From positions 1 to 40,345 of the IMG/VR virus record IMGVR_UViG_3300005663_000106: a DNA stretch of 40,345 nucleotides, one strand, 5' to 3'. This document shows positions 1-7,107 of this stretch, piece by piece; position 1 is the first letter of the stretch; each line of letters opens with the position of its first letter. Both the position numbers and the translations under genes were made by a program. The notes below the pieces were generated by a model. The model was not told where the DNA came from. It ran no database searches and saw only the letters and a list, made by a program, of their open reading frames with translations. This stretch comes from a virus.

Positions 1-321
1 CAGGGAGAGGCGGTGGTCTGGGTCTGTTATCTGGACGGCGATGAACTGCCTAAACCCCGTCTTGATCGTCTCGATCTCCTTGAGCTTCTCGCCGACTCTA
101 AACCTTTCCGTGTCCAGCAGCCGACTCATTTGGTCAAGTGAGATTTTCGCGCGCTTAACCTCAAGGGTGGCGGAGTTAATCTCGGTCTTTGCCTCGCGTA
201 ACTTCTGCTCCGCCGTCCACCTGCCCTTTTGCTCGGCGAGGCGGAGTTCTGTTATGCGGACAAGCTCCTTCTTCAACTCGGCGATCTTCGCTTTCATCTT
301 CTTGATGGCGCTGGCTGTCAT
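1..321 (-). CDS. Coiled-coil protein, C-terminus beyond left edge
   Basis: The frame is open for 107 codons from ATG at 321 to the window edge, so only the N-terminal part is seen. The sequence alternates Lys/Arg and Glu with regularly spaced Leu, Ile and Ala (for example MTASAIKKMKAKIAELKKEL), which suggests one long coiled coil with no membrane segment or Cys. The start overlaps the stop of the upstream gene in an ATGA, so the two are translationally coupled. I do not recognise a family. It belongs to the string of small leftward genes at this end. Confidence 0.75.
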   Translation of the reverse strand, partial: MTASAIKKMKAKIAELKKELVRITELRLAEQKGRWTAEQKLREAKTEINSATLEVKRAKISLDQMSRLLDTERFRVGEKLKEIETIKTGFRQFIAVQITDPDHRLSL

Positions 322-515
322 TTCTCGTCCTCCCTGTTGTCAAGGCACGTCTCGATCCACTGGTAGCCACAGCAACGGCAGATACGGTGTTGGTGCTCGC
401 CGCTCTTGTGGAGCCGGCAATACGGGAAGAAATACTCGTGCCCCGCACAATACTTGAACACAACATCATTCCTCCCGCACTTCACGCATTTTGCATTCGG
501 TGTGAACTTCTTCAT
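318..515 (-). CDS. Small zinc-ribbon-like protein (65 aa)
   Basis: Starts at ATG 513-515 behind CAGGAGG. The 65 residues hold four Cys/His-rich clusters: CVKC near residues 10-13, a Cys and His around 23-26, a CRLH segment, then a CRCC cluster near 47-50. That arrangement fits a small zinc-binding protein, but the family is not recognised. It overlaps the coiled-coil gene downstream by an ATGA. Zinc ligands are inferred from spacing only. Confidence 0.75.
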   Translation of the reverse strand: MKKFTPNAKCVKCGRNDVVFKYCAGHEYFFPYCRLHKSGEHQHRICRCCGYQWIETCLDNREDEK

Positions 516-527
516 CTCAGCCTCCTG

Positions 528-740
528 TTACCATTCCGTTATCCCCCACACTGCCAGTCCCGTGTACACTGCGAACAACGCCGCTTGGGGATAGGCTGTC
601 TTCCGATAGGCGTACCAAGCGTTCAGCAGGTTTGTCCCCGCCCACAGGTAGAAGCAGAGTGCGTTCTGCTGAACGTTTAGCACGACTCCCACGAGTGCCA
701 CCGCCGCGACTACCCACATCGCTTTGTCAATCCGTGTCAT
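528..740 (-). CDS. Small integral membrane protein (70 aa)
   Basis: About two thirds of the protein is hydrophobic, with segments near residues 8-23, 27-42 and 50-67 that could form two or three membrane helices. The Trp, Tyr and Asn-rich middle (YLWAGTNLLNAWYAYRK) recalls short PnuC-like membrane proteins sometimes seen in phages, but that is only a resemblance. It overlaps the C-terminal coding end of the upstream gene by 14 bases. It would act in the host inner membrane; no function can be assigned. Confidence 0.7.
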   Translation of the reverse strand: MTRIDKAMWVVAAVALVGVVLNVQQNALCFYLWAGTNLLNAWYAYRKTAYPQAALFAVYTGLAVWGITEW

Positions 741-957
741 TGTGTTCCATTATGGAGCTATTTACCGACGCCAGGAAGATGATCTCCCACGTCCCCTCCT
801 TGAATTCCTTCCTTGTGAGAGTCAGCCCGCCTGTGGTGTCCAGCGACTTCAGCCAGATCATGTCGCTGGCGGTGTTGGTGCGATAGCGTGTGACTTCGTA
901 GACGTTGCCGAGCCGGTCCCGGACGCGGGATTTCAGGTGTAGGTCGTCGAACTTCAC
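727..957 (-). CDS. Hypothetical 76-aa protein
   Basis: I place the start at GTG 955-957 because GAGGAGG lies eight bases upstream and this GTG forms a GTGA overlap with the methyltransferase stop. A longer reading from GTG 981 would lack a ribosome site. The product has alternating charged and beta-type residues and reads like a small soluble domain (RVRDRLGNVYEVTRYRTN at its N-terminal side). No family recognised. It is probably co-translated with the methyltransferase before it. Confidence 0.65.
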   Translation of the reverse strand: MKFDDLHLKSRVRDRLGNVYEVTRYRTNTASDMIWLKSLDTTGGLTLTRKEFKEGTWEIIFLASVNSSIMEHNDTD

Positions 958-2006
958 TGCGGTATCCTCCTCGCTATCCACTCCACTACGGGTACGGCAG
1001 CGGCATTTCCGAGCATCCTGTACCTTGCAGAATCAGAGCAAATGTCCGTCCATCCGGAAGGAAATCCCTGAAGTCGCTCACATTCAAGGGGAGTCAGGCG
1101 GCGGACACCGACCATTGGTGTATTGTTTCCACCCGTTCCCATATATCCTGACAGCGTTGGCGATAAACCATTCTCGCTTATTCTACAAGCATCTTTCGGG
1201 TGAGCCTGCCAGACGAGGTTATGGTCATCCTCCTGCCTTCGACCGCCACCGCCGCCCGAGGTCAGGGGAGCGGTGATACCGATAAAAGGCTGTCCTGCCG
1301 CAAGGGTCGGCGATACCTTCCCCTCGCCCATTGATCCTGATTTCGCACCCGCTTTGTATCTGAAGGCGATCAAGTTTTCTCCCTCAAACCCACAGAGCGG
1401 GCGGTCAACACCTCCCGTAACTGCACCGGCAATGCGTTCCCCCGCTTTGCCGCTCTCCGGAGGATCCCCCTGCAGGCTTTCGGACTCAAATAGTATTTCG
1501 CCGGCACGTTCTCCTCCAAAATCTGCGATAAGGAAGATTCGACGACGACGTTGGGGTACTCCGAAGTACTGAGCGTTAAGTACTCTCCACGCGACGTCAC
1601 ACGCCCCGAGTTCCCGAAATGCAGCGATGACAGCGAGGAAATCTCGTCCAGCATTTGAGGAAAAAGCACCTGGGACGTTTTCCCAAATCGCAAAAGTCGG
1701 TTCGAGTTCACCCACGATTCGTATGGCCTCATAAAAAAGTCCGCTCCGTTTGCCGTTGAGTCCGGCTCTCTTCCCCGCAACCGACATATCCTGACAAGGT
1801 GAGCCAAAGGTTATGATGTCAACGGGATCAAGATTGTGTGCGCCGCAGTCGTGAATGTCCGACAGCAGAAGATCGCCTGGATAGTGATGCTTCAGCACCT
1901 TCTGACAGTTCGGATCGATCTCAACCCGCCAGGCGGCGGGAATGCCCGCCCGTTCAAAGGCGATCCCGAACCCTGAGATACCAGCGAATAGCTCGCCGTG
2001 AGTCAC
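954..2006 (-). CDS. dcm: DNA (cytosine-5) methyltransferase, Dcm type
   Basis: Transfers a methyl group from S-adenosylmethionine to C5 of cytosine in DNA. The conserved blocks occur in order: motif I LFAGISGFG (6-14), motif IV GSPCQDMS with catalytic Cys71, motif VI ENVPGAF near 110, motif VIII QRRRRIFLIA near 153, a target-recognition region rich in Gly, motif IX RLTPLECERLQGFP near 303, and motif X RMLGNAAAVPV near the C-terminus. The 350-residue length is normal. Start is GTG 2004-2006 behind GGGGAGG, overlapping the second methyltransferase by GTGA. No restriction endonuclease is nearby, so it looks like an orphan enzyme protecting phage DNA. Confidence 0.95.
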   Translation of the reverse strand: MTHGELFAGISGFGIAFERAGIPAAWRVEIDPNCQKVLKHHYPGDLLLSDIHDCGAHNLDPVDIITFGSPCQDMSVAGKRAGLNGKRSGLFYEAIRIVGELEPTFAIWENVPGAFSSNAGRDFLAVIAAFRELGACDVAWRVLNAQYFGVPQRRRRIFLIADFGGERAGEILFESESLQGDPPESGKAGERIAGAVTGGVDRPLCGFEGENLIAFRYKAGAKSGSMGEGKVSPTLAAGQPFIGITAPLTSGGGGGRRQEDDHNLVWQAHPKDACRISENGLSPTLSGYMGTGGNNTPMVGVRRLTPLECERLQGFPSGWTDICSDSARYRMLGNAAAVPVVEWIARRIPQ

Positions 2007-3028
2007 AGTCTCAGCCTCCCCTGGTCTGCGACCGGGCGGAGTCGGCGGTCGGCCATGTCGAGGTACTCCTGCTTGATATCCAGTCCCACAAAATCCCGTC
2101 CGAGGCGTAGTGCGACAAGTCCGGCGGTGCCGCTGCCGCAGAAGGGATCGAGGATCGTGGCGGGGACGGGATCGGCACTATGCTCGCAGGTCGGACGCCA
2201 GCCGAGGGTCTGGGTCTGCTTCTGATATTCATCGCCACGTTTACGAGCTGCCTGACGTGCCAGAGCCAGGCGGTTCGCTGCGGACCCGGCGCCATACGCA
2301 GAGGTGGTTTTGCCATCGTGTGGCGTTGATGAGTCCTCCGTCACTCTTGCCCACTGCGCTCCGCAAATTGGGCAGACTCCAGCCTCTGAAGTTGAGGACT
2401 TGATGCAGGGTTCGACGAGGCGGGGAGGAAATGTTGCAAAGTGGGCGTCAGGGAATGCGTGTGTCGGTATTTCCCAGACCGACCTCAGATTTCGACCGGA
2501 GGGATTATTCCCACATCTACCCAGATTTGTTGGTGGATGCCCCATAAATGCTTCAGAGGCACCGTCAGGAATGGTTTGACTTTGATGTGTGACTTTAGAA
2601 TGCTTATGCAGCTCCCTCACCGCGTCGCCATCTGAGTAGTAGCACTCACTCTTCGTCAGCATAAAGACATACTCGTGCGCTGTGGTCGGGCGCCATGAGC
2701 CACGCCGCAGCACCAGCCCGTCGTTGAGATCGCACTTCGGGCAGCCGGGGCAGGGTTGCCAGACAGCATCGTTGAGAAAGTTGCCGTCCTTATCGTGTCC
2801 TTGCTGTCCTGTCTCTTGCCGCCACGCCTCTTTGTCGCGGCCGCCTTGATTCCCTGCCTTCACTCGATGCTGCTCCCACCGCCAGCCGTCAGGCCAAGCT
2901 GTATCAGGGATTCCATAATTTCTCAACCCCCAATACGGCGGGCTGGTGACGCAGCAATGGACACTCTCCGCCTCCATCCCCTTCAGGACGGCCATCACAT
3001 CGCCGCAGTGCAGGGTGTAGTCACTCAC
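2003..3028 (-). CDS. DNA methyltransferase, N4-cytosine/N6-adenine class
   Basis: Amino-methyltransferase with catalytic motif IV TSPPYW at residues 28-33, close to the N-terminus, and the AdoMet-binding FCGSGTAG near 296, the permuted order of class beta enzymes. The TSPPY form is often seen in N4-cytosine enzymes, but the base cannot be fixed from sequence. A Cys cluster (CPGCPKC) in the middle may bind zinc. I use GTG 3026-3028, preceded by CGGAGG at six bases; the longer frame to 3142 has no ribosome site. It overlaps the m5C enzyme gene by GTGA, and both are likely co-translated. Confidence 0.92.
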   Translation of the reverse strand: MSDYTLHCGDVMAVLKGMEAESVHCCVTSPPYWGLRNYGIPDTAWPDGWRWEQHRVKAGNQGGRDKEAWRQETGQQGHDKDGNFLNDAVWQPCPGCPKCDLNDGLVLRRGSWRPTTAHEYVFMLTKSECYYSDGDAVRELHKHSKVTHQSQTIPDGASEAFMGHPPTNLGRCGNNPSGRNLRSVWEIPTHAFPDAHFATFPPRLVEPCIKSSTSEAGVCPICGAQWARVTEDSSTPHDGKTTSAYGAGSAANRLALARQAARKRGDEYQKQTQTLGWRPTCEHSADPVPATILDPFCGSGTAGLVALRLGRDFVGLDIKQEYLDMADRRLRPVADQGRLRL

Positions 3029-3242
3029 CGTCAACCTCCGGCGACAGGTGCTGTTCGAGCCTACTGTTCTGCTCTTCGAGGTAGAGGATGTATTCAAATA
3101 TGGTTCGGCGGGTTTTGGGTACTGTCCCCTCCAAGCCACCAAGCCAGTTCATCATATCACCTCGCGCCTCATCATCCCTCGCCATCAGCGGCCTGTCGTC
3201 TGGCAACTGTACGCGATCTTCGTACAGTTGGGCGGCGGTCAT
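3021..3242 (-). CDS. Hypothetical 73-aa protein
   Basis: Start ATG 3240-3242 makes an ATGA with the upstream stop and has GGAG upstream; a longer TTG start at 3287 is less likely. The product is charged, with Trp and Leu in a helix-like middle (MMNWLGGLEGTVPKTRRTIF) and a C-terminal stretch of Glu, Leu and Gln that may coil. No family recognised. Its end overlaps the amino-methyltransferase start. Confidence 0.65.
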   Translation of the reverse strand: MTAAQLYEDRVQLPDDRPLMARDDEARGDMMNWLGGLEGTVPKTRRTIFEYILYLEEQNSRLEQHLSPEVDGE

Positions 3243-3487
3243 TTGGATGGCTCCGACGGCATATCCGGTGACTTCTGGGGACTCCAATGCCTCATTCGAT
3301 TACTTTGTTCAAGTGCGTTCTTCACTATTTCGGGGTCGCCACCCTTGGATTTTGCTGTTTGAGCGTAGAAAAAGACAGCCCTCCACGCGAACTCATCTTG
3401 TCCCCGCAGAAGGAACACTGGCTCATCTTCAGGGATTAGACCATCAGGATCTTGAATCCTGTTGTAATCTTCTCTTGCGTGCTTCAT
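3239..3487 (-). CDS. Hypothetical 82-aa soluble protein
   Basis: Starts at ATG 3485-3487 with a clear AGGAG site. Contains a segment of aromatic residues followed by a basic patch (FAWRAVFFYAQTAKSKGG) and ends in a polar Ser/Pro/Lys tail. No Cys clusters or membrane helices. Not recognised. It is coupled to the next gene by ATGA. Confidence 0.65.
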   Translation of the reverse strand: MKHAREDYNRIQDPDGLIPEDEPVFLLRGQDEFAWRAVFFYAQTAKSKGGDPEIVKNALEQSNRMRHWSPQKSPDMPSEPSK

Positions 3488-3488
3488 T

Positions 3489-3698
3489 TTACTCCTCGTT
3501 GTTTAGTTTCATTTTCCGCAGGCAGTGCAGGCACTTCCCGCTGTTGGGTCCGGTGTAGGGGGTGAGGCGATCCTCGTGCCAGTAAACCGTCACGCACGAC
3601 TGTAGCCAAAGAGCGGGAATGCCACAGGCGTTATTCTCAAAACGGTGCGCCTTCGCAAACGTCACAACATTTACTGTCATCCACTGAACATCGTTCAT
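3489..3698 (-). CDS. Small Cys-containing protein (69 aa)
   Basis: The C-terminal third carries CLHC (around residues 55-58), and further Cys occur near 25 and 35, so a metal site is possible. The start at ATG 3696-3698 overlaps the upstream stop as ATGA and has a purine-rich GGGGGCGAG upstream. No recognised family. Confidence 0.6.
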   Translation of the reverse strand: MNDVQWMTVNVVTFAKAHRFENNACGIPALWLQSCVTVYWHEDRLTPYTGPNSGKCLHCLRKMKLNNEE

Positions 3699-4150
3699 CT
3701 CGCCCCCGGCTGTGCGTCGTGGACAACGCCGTCGAGGGACTTGCGCAAGTCCTCCTCTGACAACAGTTTCGGCAAATCTTCAACGCACGACACATTCAAC
3801 CTCCGTTGCCAATCTGCGATCTTTTCACGCACCACACCCTCCCTCTTCATTAAAATCTGATCCACTATTCCAAGAACACGCTTGCGGCTTCCCGCTGCCC
3901 CGCCAACGCTCCCCCCTGTGGTTCCTTCCGTGATAGTCCACCGGGTTTTAGGGTGATTCCAGGATCGACTCATAAACCACTTGCCGCCGATTGACATTTC
4001 AACCGGATAGCCGACCGACGTTTCCTGATGTGCCCCCTCACTGAAAGTCTCAACGCAAACCAGAAAAGGCTGACGACCGCCCACAATGCGAGGGAAGCCG
4101 GGCTTTGGTGTGTGTATGACAAAAGGATCTGCATCAATCTTGCTTGGCAT
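3695..4150 (-). CDS. Hypothetical 151-aa protein
   Basis: Two ATG codons lie in tandem (4151-4153 and 4148-4150) behind AGGAGG; the second gives the better spacing. The N-terminal half is beta-like with aromatic residues (a segment with MSIGGKWFMSRSW), and the C-terminal half is helical and charged (REKIADWQRRLN), so two domains are likely. A Gly-rich linker (TTGGSVGGAAGSRKR) separates them. Function unknown. Confidence 0.65.
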   Translation of the reverse strand: MPSKIDADPFVIHTPKPGFPRIVGGRQPFLVCVETFSEGAHQETSVGYPVEMSIGGKWFMSRSWNHPKTRWTITEGTTGGSVGGAAGSRKRVLGIVDQILMKREGVVREKIADWQRRLNVSCVEDLPKLLSEEDLRKSLDGVVHDAQPGAR

Positions 4151-4158
4151 CATCCCTC

Positions 4159-4341
4159 CTAAAACGGCGGATTATCGTAGTTGTCCTTGACACTTCTCTC
4201 CCGCTCCGTCAACTCTGGCTGGGTCTGTGCCAGCTTGTATTTAATCAATTCGCCGCAATCCCCACAGAACACCCAGATCTCCCCCCTGACGATTATAACC
4301 GTGAACCGCCTTACCCCGCAGTTGCATACTACTCCCGCCAT
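4159..4341 (-). CDS. Small zinc-ribbon-like protein (60 aa)
   Basis: Two Cys pairs are visible, CNC near the N-terminus and CGDC near residue 27, separated by a beta-type segment (RRFTVIIVRGEIWVF). This is the pattern of a rubredoxin-like or zinc-ribbon fold. Tandem ATG codons follow GGAGG, and the second is used here on spacing grounds. It overlaps the thioredoxin-like gene's stop. No partner is known. Confidence 0.65.
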   Translation of the reverse strand: MAGVVCNCGVRRFTVIIVRGEIWVFCGDCGELIKYKLAQTQPELTERERSVKDNYDNPPF

Positions 4342-4613
4342 CATCCCTCCAGCAGTTTCTTAATCGCCGCCTTACTCCGGCTGCCTCTCAGCGGCTCACC
4401 CTTCAGCCCGCCGTCAACGAACATCGCGAGCACGGGCGTTGAGCTTACATTGCAGCGGATGACAAGCCTGCGAACGTCCTTATCCCAGCTTGTGATCGAC
4501 AGCACGGTCAGCGTCACGCCGGGGTAGTCCTTCAGCACCCCCCGCACCCGCCTCTCAAGTGTCCCGCAGGCGGTGCAGTCAGGCGAGGTGAACAGGAAGA
4601 GAGAGCGGTTCAT
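4341..4613 (-). CDS. Thioredoxin/glutaredoxin-like protein
   Basis: A 90-residue thioredoxin fold. It has a beta strand (SLFLFTSPD), the redox motif CTAC at residues 13-16, a helix, then the strand and cis-proline signature STPV near 58-61, and a closing helix. The fold reduces disulfides or carries electrons, for instance to a ribonucleotide reductase, but no such enzyme is in view. The TAC centre differs from the usual GPC/PYC. Coupled by overlaps to both neighbours. Confidence 0.85.
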   Translation of the reverse strand: MNRSLFLFTSPDCTACGTLERRVRGVLKDYPGVTLTVLSITSWDKDVRRLVIRCNVSSTPVLAMFVDGGLKGEPLRGSRSKAAIKKLLEG

Positions 4614-4840
4614 TCCGGCGCCTTCCCTTCGACAACTATCGAAAGGTTGCGCTGGTCGAATCCCCTTATGTCCTCGCGCGGGATGTCCGGGTACAGATCC
4701 CCGATTGCGTCATTGAGGGCTTTGTCTACCCTCTTTTCCGCCACTATCGCCACACTCGTTGCTATGTGCGCCGCCAGGAGCCTTTCAACGATGTCGATGA
4801 AACGCTTCCGGTGGTGACGTTTGATCTTAACTTCGTACAT
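4610..4840 (-). CDS. Hypothetical 76-aa protein
   Basis: Starts at ATG 4838-4840 after AAGGAAGG. The N-terminus is strongly basic (KIKRHHRKRFIDIVERL), followed by a helical Ala/Val-rich stretch and an acidic tail, so nucleic-acid contact is possible but unproven. It is the first gene after the tRNA region, with only 27 bases between. Confidence 0.65.
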   Translation of the reverse strand: MYEVKIKRHHRKRFIDIVERLLAAHIATSVAIVAEKRVDKALNDAIGDLYPDIPREDIRGFDQRNLSIVVEGKAPE

Positions 4841-4867
4841 TGTCCTTCCTTTCAGTTAATCGATTTG

Positions 4868-5032
4868 AGCGGGAGGCAGGATTTGAACCTGCAAGTTCTG
4901 CCACGTCTGACATTGCTCCTGTGAAGAGGAATCGAACCTCGTCTCCGAGTTCGCAGTAGATCACACCACGCAATCTCGGCGTCTTTCCGTTAGACGATAA
5001 CTCAGGGCGTCTACCAATTCCGCCACTCCCGC
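4868..5032 (-). tRNA. tRNA-Leu-like gene interrupted by about 85-90 nt
   Basis: The outer parts make a convincing tRNA. A 7-bp acceptor stem pairs GCGGGAG (5032-5026) with CTCCCGC (4875-4869), the D-arm GCGGAATTGGTAGACGC is of leucine type, and a perfect 5-bp T-arm GCAGG-TTCAAAT-CCTGC sits next to the 3' acceptor strand. The total is 165 nt instead of about 85. Between the D-arm and the 3' half lies a second tRNA-like sequence. An anticodon cannot be assigned with confidence; CAG within GTCAGAC near 4907-4901 is one possibility. No CCA is encoded. It may be a split, permuted or decayed gene. Confidence 0.5.
4917..5006 (-). tRNA. Second tRNA-like sequence nested inside the first
   Basis: Ninety bases inside the outer tRNA show a 4-bp D-stem CGTC/GACG, a perfect 5-bp stem CCGAG/CTCGG in the anticodon-stem position, and a T-arm GAGG-TTCGATT-CCTC. 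The acceptor strands CCTGAGT and TCACAGG pair at only five of seven positions. The anticodon loop is 25 nt rather than 7, so an 18-nt expansion would have to be removed or the sequence is a remnant. Identity cannot be read. Low confidence that it makes a working tRNA. Confidence 0.35.
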
Positions 5033-5042
5033 AATGCCCACC

Positions 5043-5102
5043 CTACCACCCTTCGATCATTGCTCTCTGTTGTTCGGGATCTCGTTTCCCTAACCTTTCC
5101 AT
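5043..5102 (-). CDS. Possible 19-aa micro-ORF
   Basis: A short frame MERLGKRDPEQQRAMIEGW begins at ATG 5100-5102 with AAGGAGG about nine bases upstream, a strong ribosome site in an otherwise gene-free stretch. A second ATG at 5109 lies too near that site. The frame ends just before the tRNA-like gene. It may be a leader peptide or chance; only the ribosome site supports it. Confidence 0.3.
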   Translation of the reverse strand: MERLGKRDPEQQRAMIEGW

Positions 5103-5129
5103 TTGGCATCACCTCCTTCCTGTCGTTAA

Positions 5130-5240
5130 AAGCCCACTGGCGGGGTTCCCCAGCCCGCTCCACTCACCAACGCACTGACAGAGCGTTGAAGCGATGGTTC
5201 GCCAGCAACCAACCAGCCGCTGCCACGGCTCGGTGGGCTT
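5130..5240. ncRNA. Candidate folded RNA between ATPase gene and tRNA
   Basis: No credible gene lies between 5110 and 5246. The ends AAGCCCAC (5130-5137) and GTGGGCTT (5233-5240) are perfect inverted repeats that would close a multibranch fold. Inside are CTGGCGGGGTTCCCCAG, AACGC/GCGTT, GCGA-TGGT-TCGC and AGCCG/CGGCT hairpins. Read on the + strand, the closing stem can extend through G-U pairs, but strand is not settled. The position beside a tRNA fits a small RNA gene. This is inferred from pairing alone. Confidence 0.35.
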
Positions 5241-5246
5241 AGTCGT

Positions 5247-6455
5247 TCATAATACCAATTCGCCAGAGGGGTCGTCAGGACGGGGCGTAGTTGTGGTGTT
5301 CCCTGTCGGCTCCGACCCCTCCGGCTTCTTGGGCTTCGGTTGCTTGAAATATCCGCACGTCATCTTAAACTGCACATACGTCAGCTTCTTGACCTGCCGA
5401 CTGCCGTAAGTTACCTTTATCCAGTCCTTCACGTCCGTCTCCCAGTCCCACCCGTTGTCGTGGGCAATCCGCTGGAGGTAGTTGACGTGGGCGGTATGTA
5501 CCTTGCCGTCCTCGCTGGGCGGCGGGTCATCGCCGAATACCTCCTCGTGGAAGCCGCTAAGGTCGTCGTCCTGCTTGGCAGGTGGGCTGTGGAGTGCCTT
5601 GCGAGCGACGAGGAGGCGTTCAAACTCCTGCTGCTGTGTTGAGGTATACCGTCCCTTGCCCGCATTGTTCCACCACGTTTCGATTACAGCAATCTTCTCG
5701 AGTCCGTCGGCATTCTCTAGCTTCTCTACAAGCTCTTCAAACCCTCCGCCTGTCTTTGGCTTTTCGAAAGGTTCAGCACCATCAGAGAGCCACGCATTCA
5801 GAATGTCGGCAACGTCCTTCCCTGCCTTGTTAAATATCTGACCGTCAAGACCCCTACAGCGCGTCTTGCTGACGACGAAGTTGTGTTCCAAGTCGAGGTC
5901 AGCCACAACGTCGAACTCGTACTCCATCCCGTCTCTTTGAACCGGTGCCATTCCCACCTTGCGGGGGAACATCTTGCCTCTCTCGTTTTTCTCCAACACG
6001 TATTCCGTCTTGGTGCGCATTGCGGCGAAGATGTGCATACTGCTCCCAATCATAGCATCAATCATGGCATTATGAAGCGGGGTCACTTCACGCCAAGCTG
6101 CGAACTTGTTGCCCGAAGATCGCACAGCCGCCTTATCAACAAGCTCCAATGCACCGTCCTTACCCATCCAAGCGTGAGAGAGGCTGTCGATGATACAGAT
6201 GTCAAACCCTTCCCTTTCTGCATCCTTGATGGCATTGATATAATTCTGCGGGCTGAAAGTCTCCAACTCCAGGACGCTGAAGTCAAACTCATCGGAGTAC
6301 TTACTGGCACTCCCCCTCTCTGTGTCGATGAAGGCTATCTTGCCGCCCAGTGCTGTGGCTATCTTCAGGGCGGTGTAGGTTTTGCCTGACCCGCTTGGGC
6401 CGGACATGGCAACCCTCGCCCTCGACTTCTTCTTGGTCGCTTTCTCGAATGTCAT
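5247..6455 (-). CDS. P-loop ATPase, phage recombination type (AAA_24/RecA-like)
   Basis: 402 residues. The Walker A motif GPSGSGKT is at 19-26, Walker B is near 90-96 (ICIIDSLSHAW), and a conserved RTKTEY segment follows. The second half is a low-complexity, acidic linker and a C-terminal helical region. This family of phage RecA-fold ATPases is found beside Gp157 and single-strand annealing genes and is thought to help recombination-dependent replication. The neighbouring Gp157-family gene, joined by TAATG, supports that. No annealing protein is visible here, so the role is inferred. Confidence 0.8.
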   Translation of the reverse strand: MTFEKATKKKSRARVAMSGPSGSGKTYTALKIATALGGKIAFIDTERGSASKYSDEFDFSVLELETFSPQNYINAIKDAEREGFDICIIDSLSHAWMGKDGALELVDKAAVRSSGNKFAAWREVTPLHNAMIDAMIGSSMHIFAAMRTKTEYVLEKNERGKMFPRKVGMAPVQRDGMEYEFDVVADLDLEHNFVVSKTRCRGLDGQIFNKAGKDVADILNAWLSDGAEPFEKPKTGGGFEELVEKLENADGLEKIAVIETWWNNAGKGRYTSTQQQEFERLLVARKALHSPPAKQDDDLSGFHEEVFGDDPPPSEDGKVHTAHVNYLQRIAHDNGWDWETDVKDWIKVTYGSRQVKKLTYVQFKMTCGYFKQPKPKKPEGSEPTGNTTTTPRPDDPSGELVL

Positions 6456-6955
6456 TATCTTATCCTCAAGTGTGTTCCCCGCTCCACCTTCCAGCCCTCT
6501 CCCAATTTGCCGCTTTCGTGATCCTCAAGAGCCTTCTTCAGGTTAGGCTTAGGTGGCACTTGCTGTCGATAGGGTTCGGGGATGTCTTCGGGTTTGCCAA
6601 GCCAAACGACACTTGCCTTTGAATTGGACTGTATGGATGGCTTGAACAATCCGTCTGGTGTGGTGAACTTTTCAATATCCAGAAGCTCCATCGTTTCCTT
6701 GAGGAAGTCTTTCAACTCTCCGATACGACGGCTTCTGGCGTCTGCCTTGGACTTTAATCGCTGCGCCTCTTCCTTGAGGGAATTGGCCTCTCCGTTGAGA
6801 TTGCGAATGACCTTACAGATACTCTCGGCCTTGTCCTCAAAGGCGATATTCAACTCACCGAGTTCCGTCATCTGCTCATCTGTTATTACCCCGTCATTGG
6901 TCTCTACGTCAGAATGGAGCGATAACATTTCTTCTCTGATTTCGTACAACTTCAT
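6455..6955 (-). CDS. Siphovirus Gp157-family protein
   Basis: The 166-residue product matches the Gp157 pattern. It starts MKLYEIREE, continues with a block LGELNIAFEDKAESICKVI, then a long coiled coil of Lys, Glu and Leu, and a C-terminal beta part around FKPSIQSNSK. The true start is ATG 6953-6955 with GGAGG seven bases upstream; a longer frame to 7000 reads into the upstream gene. Members lie in phage recombination operons, as here next to the P-loop ATPase. The molecular role is not established. Confidence 0.85.
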   Translation of the reverse strand: MKLYEIREEMLSLHSDVETNDGVITDEQMTELGELNIAFEDKAESICKVIRNLNGEANSLKEEAQRLKSKADARSRRIGELKDFLKETMELLDIEKFTTPDGLFKPSIQSNSKASVVWLGKPEDIPEPYRQQVPPKPNLKKALEDHESGKLGEGWKVERGTHLRIR

Positions 6956-7107
6956 TACTCTTCCTCCCTTTCGTTCGGCGGTCTGCCGCATTTCTGGCAC
7001 TCCAGGCGCAAGTCAAAATCAGGAAAGCTGCACTCGCAGTAGTTCTCGTCCCTGTCCTCCCGCTCCCGCTCGTCGAGAGCCTCCTGCTCAAGGTCGTCGC
7101 TACGCAT
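6955..7107 (-). CDS. Small acidic zinc-ribbon-like protein (50 aa)
   Basis: ATG 7105-7107 starts a 50-codon frame that overlaps the alanine-rich gene before it and ends as TAATG on the Gp157 start. The product is very acidic (a run of Asp, Glu and Arg in residues 4-22), then has CEC near 24-26 and CQKC near 37-40, a four-Cys metal site. It fills exactly the space between its neighbours, which supports it as real. Function unknown. Confidence 0.7.
   Translation of the reverse strand: MRSDDLEQEALDEREREDRDENYCECSFPDFDLRLECQKCGRPPNEREEE

Noticed and set aside
5060-5242. Rightward 60-codon frame near the tRNA
   Set aside because: No ribosome site and Arg/Ser-rich content; the stretch is better explained as structured RNA.
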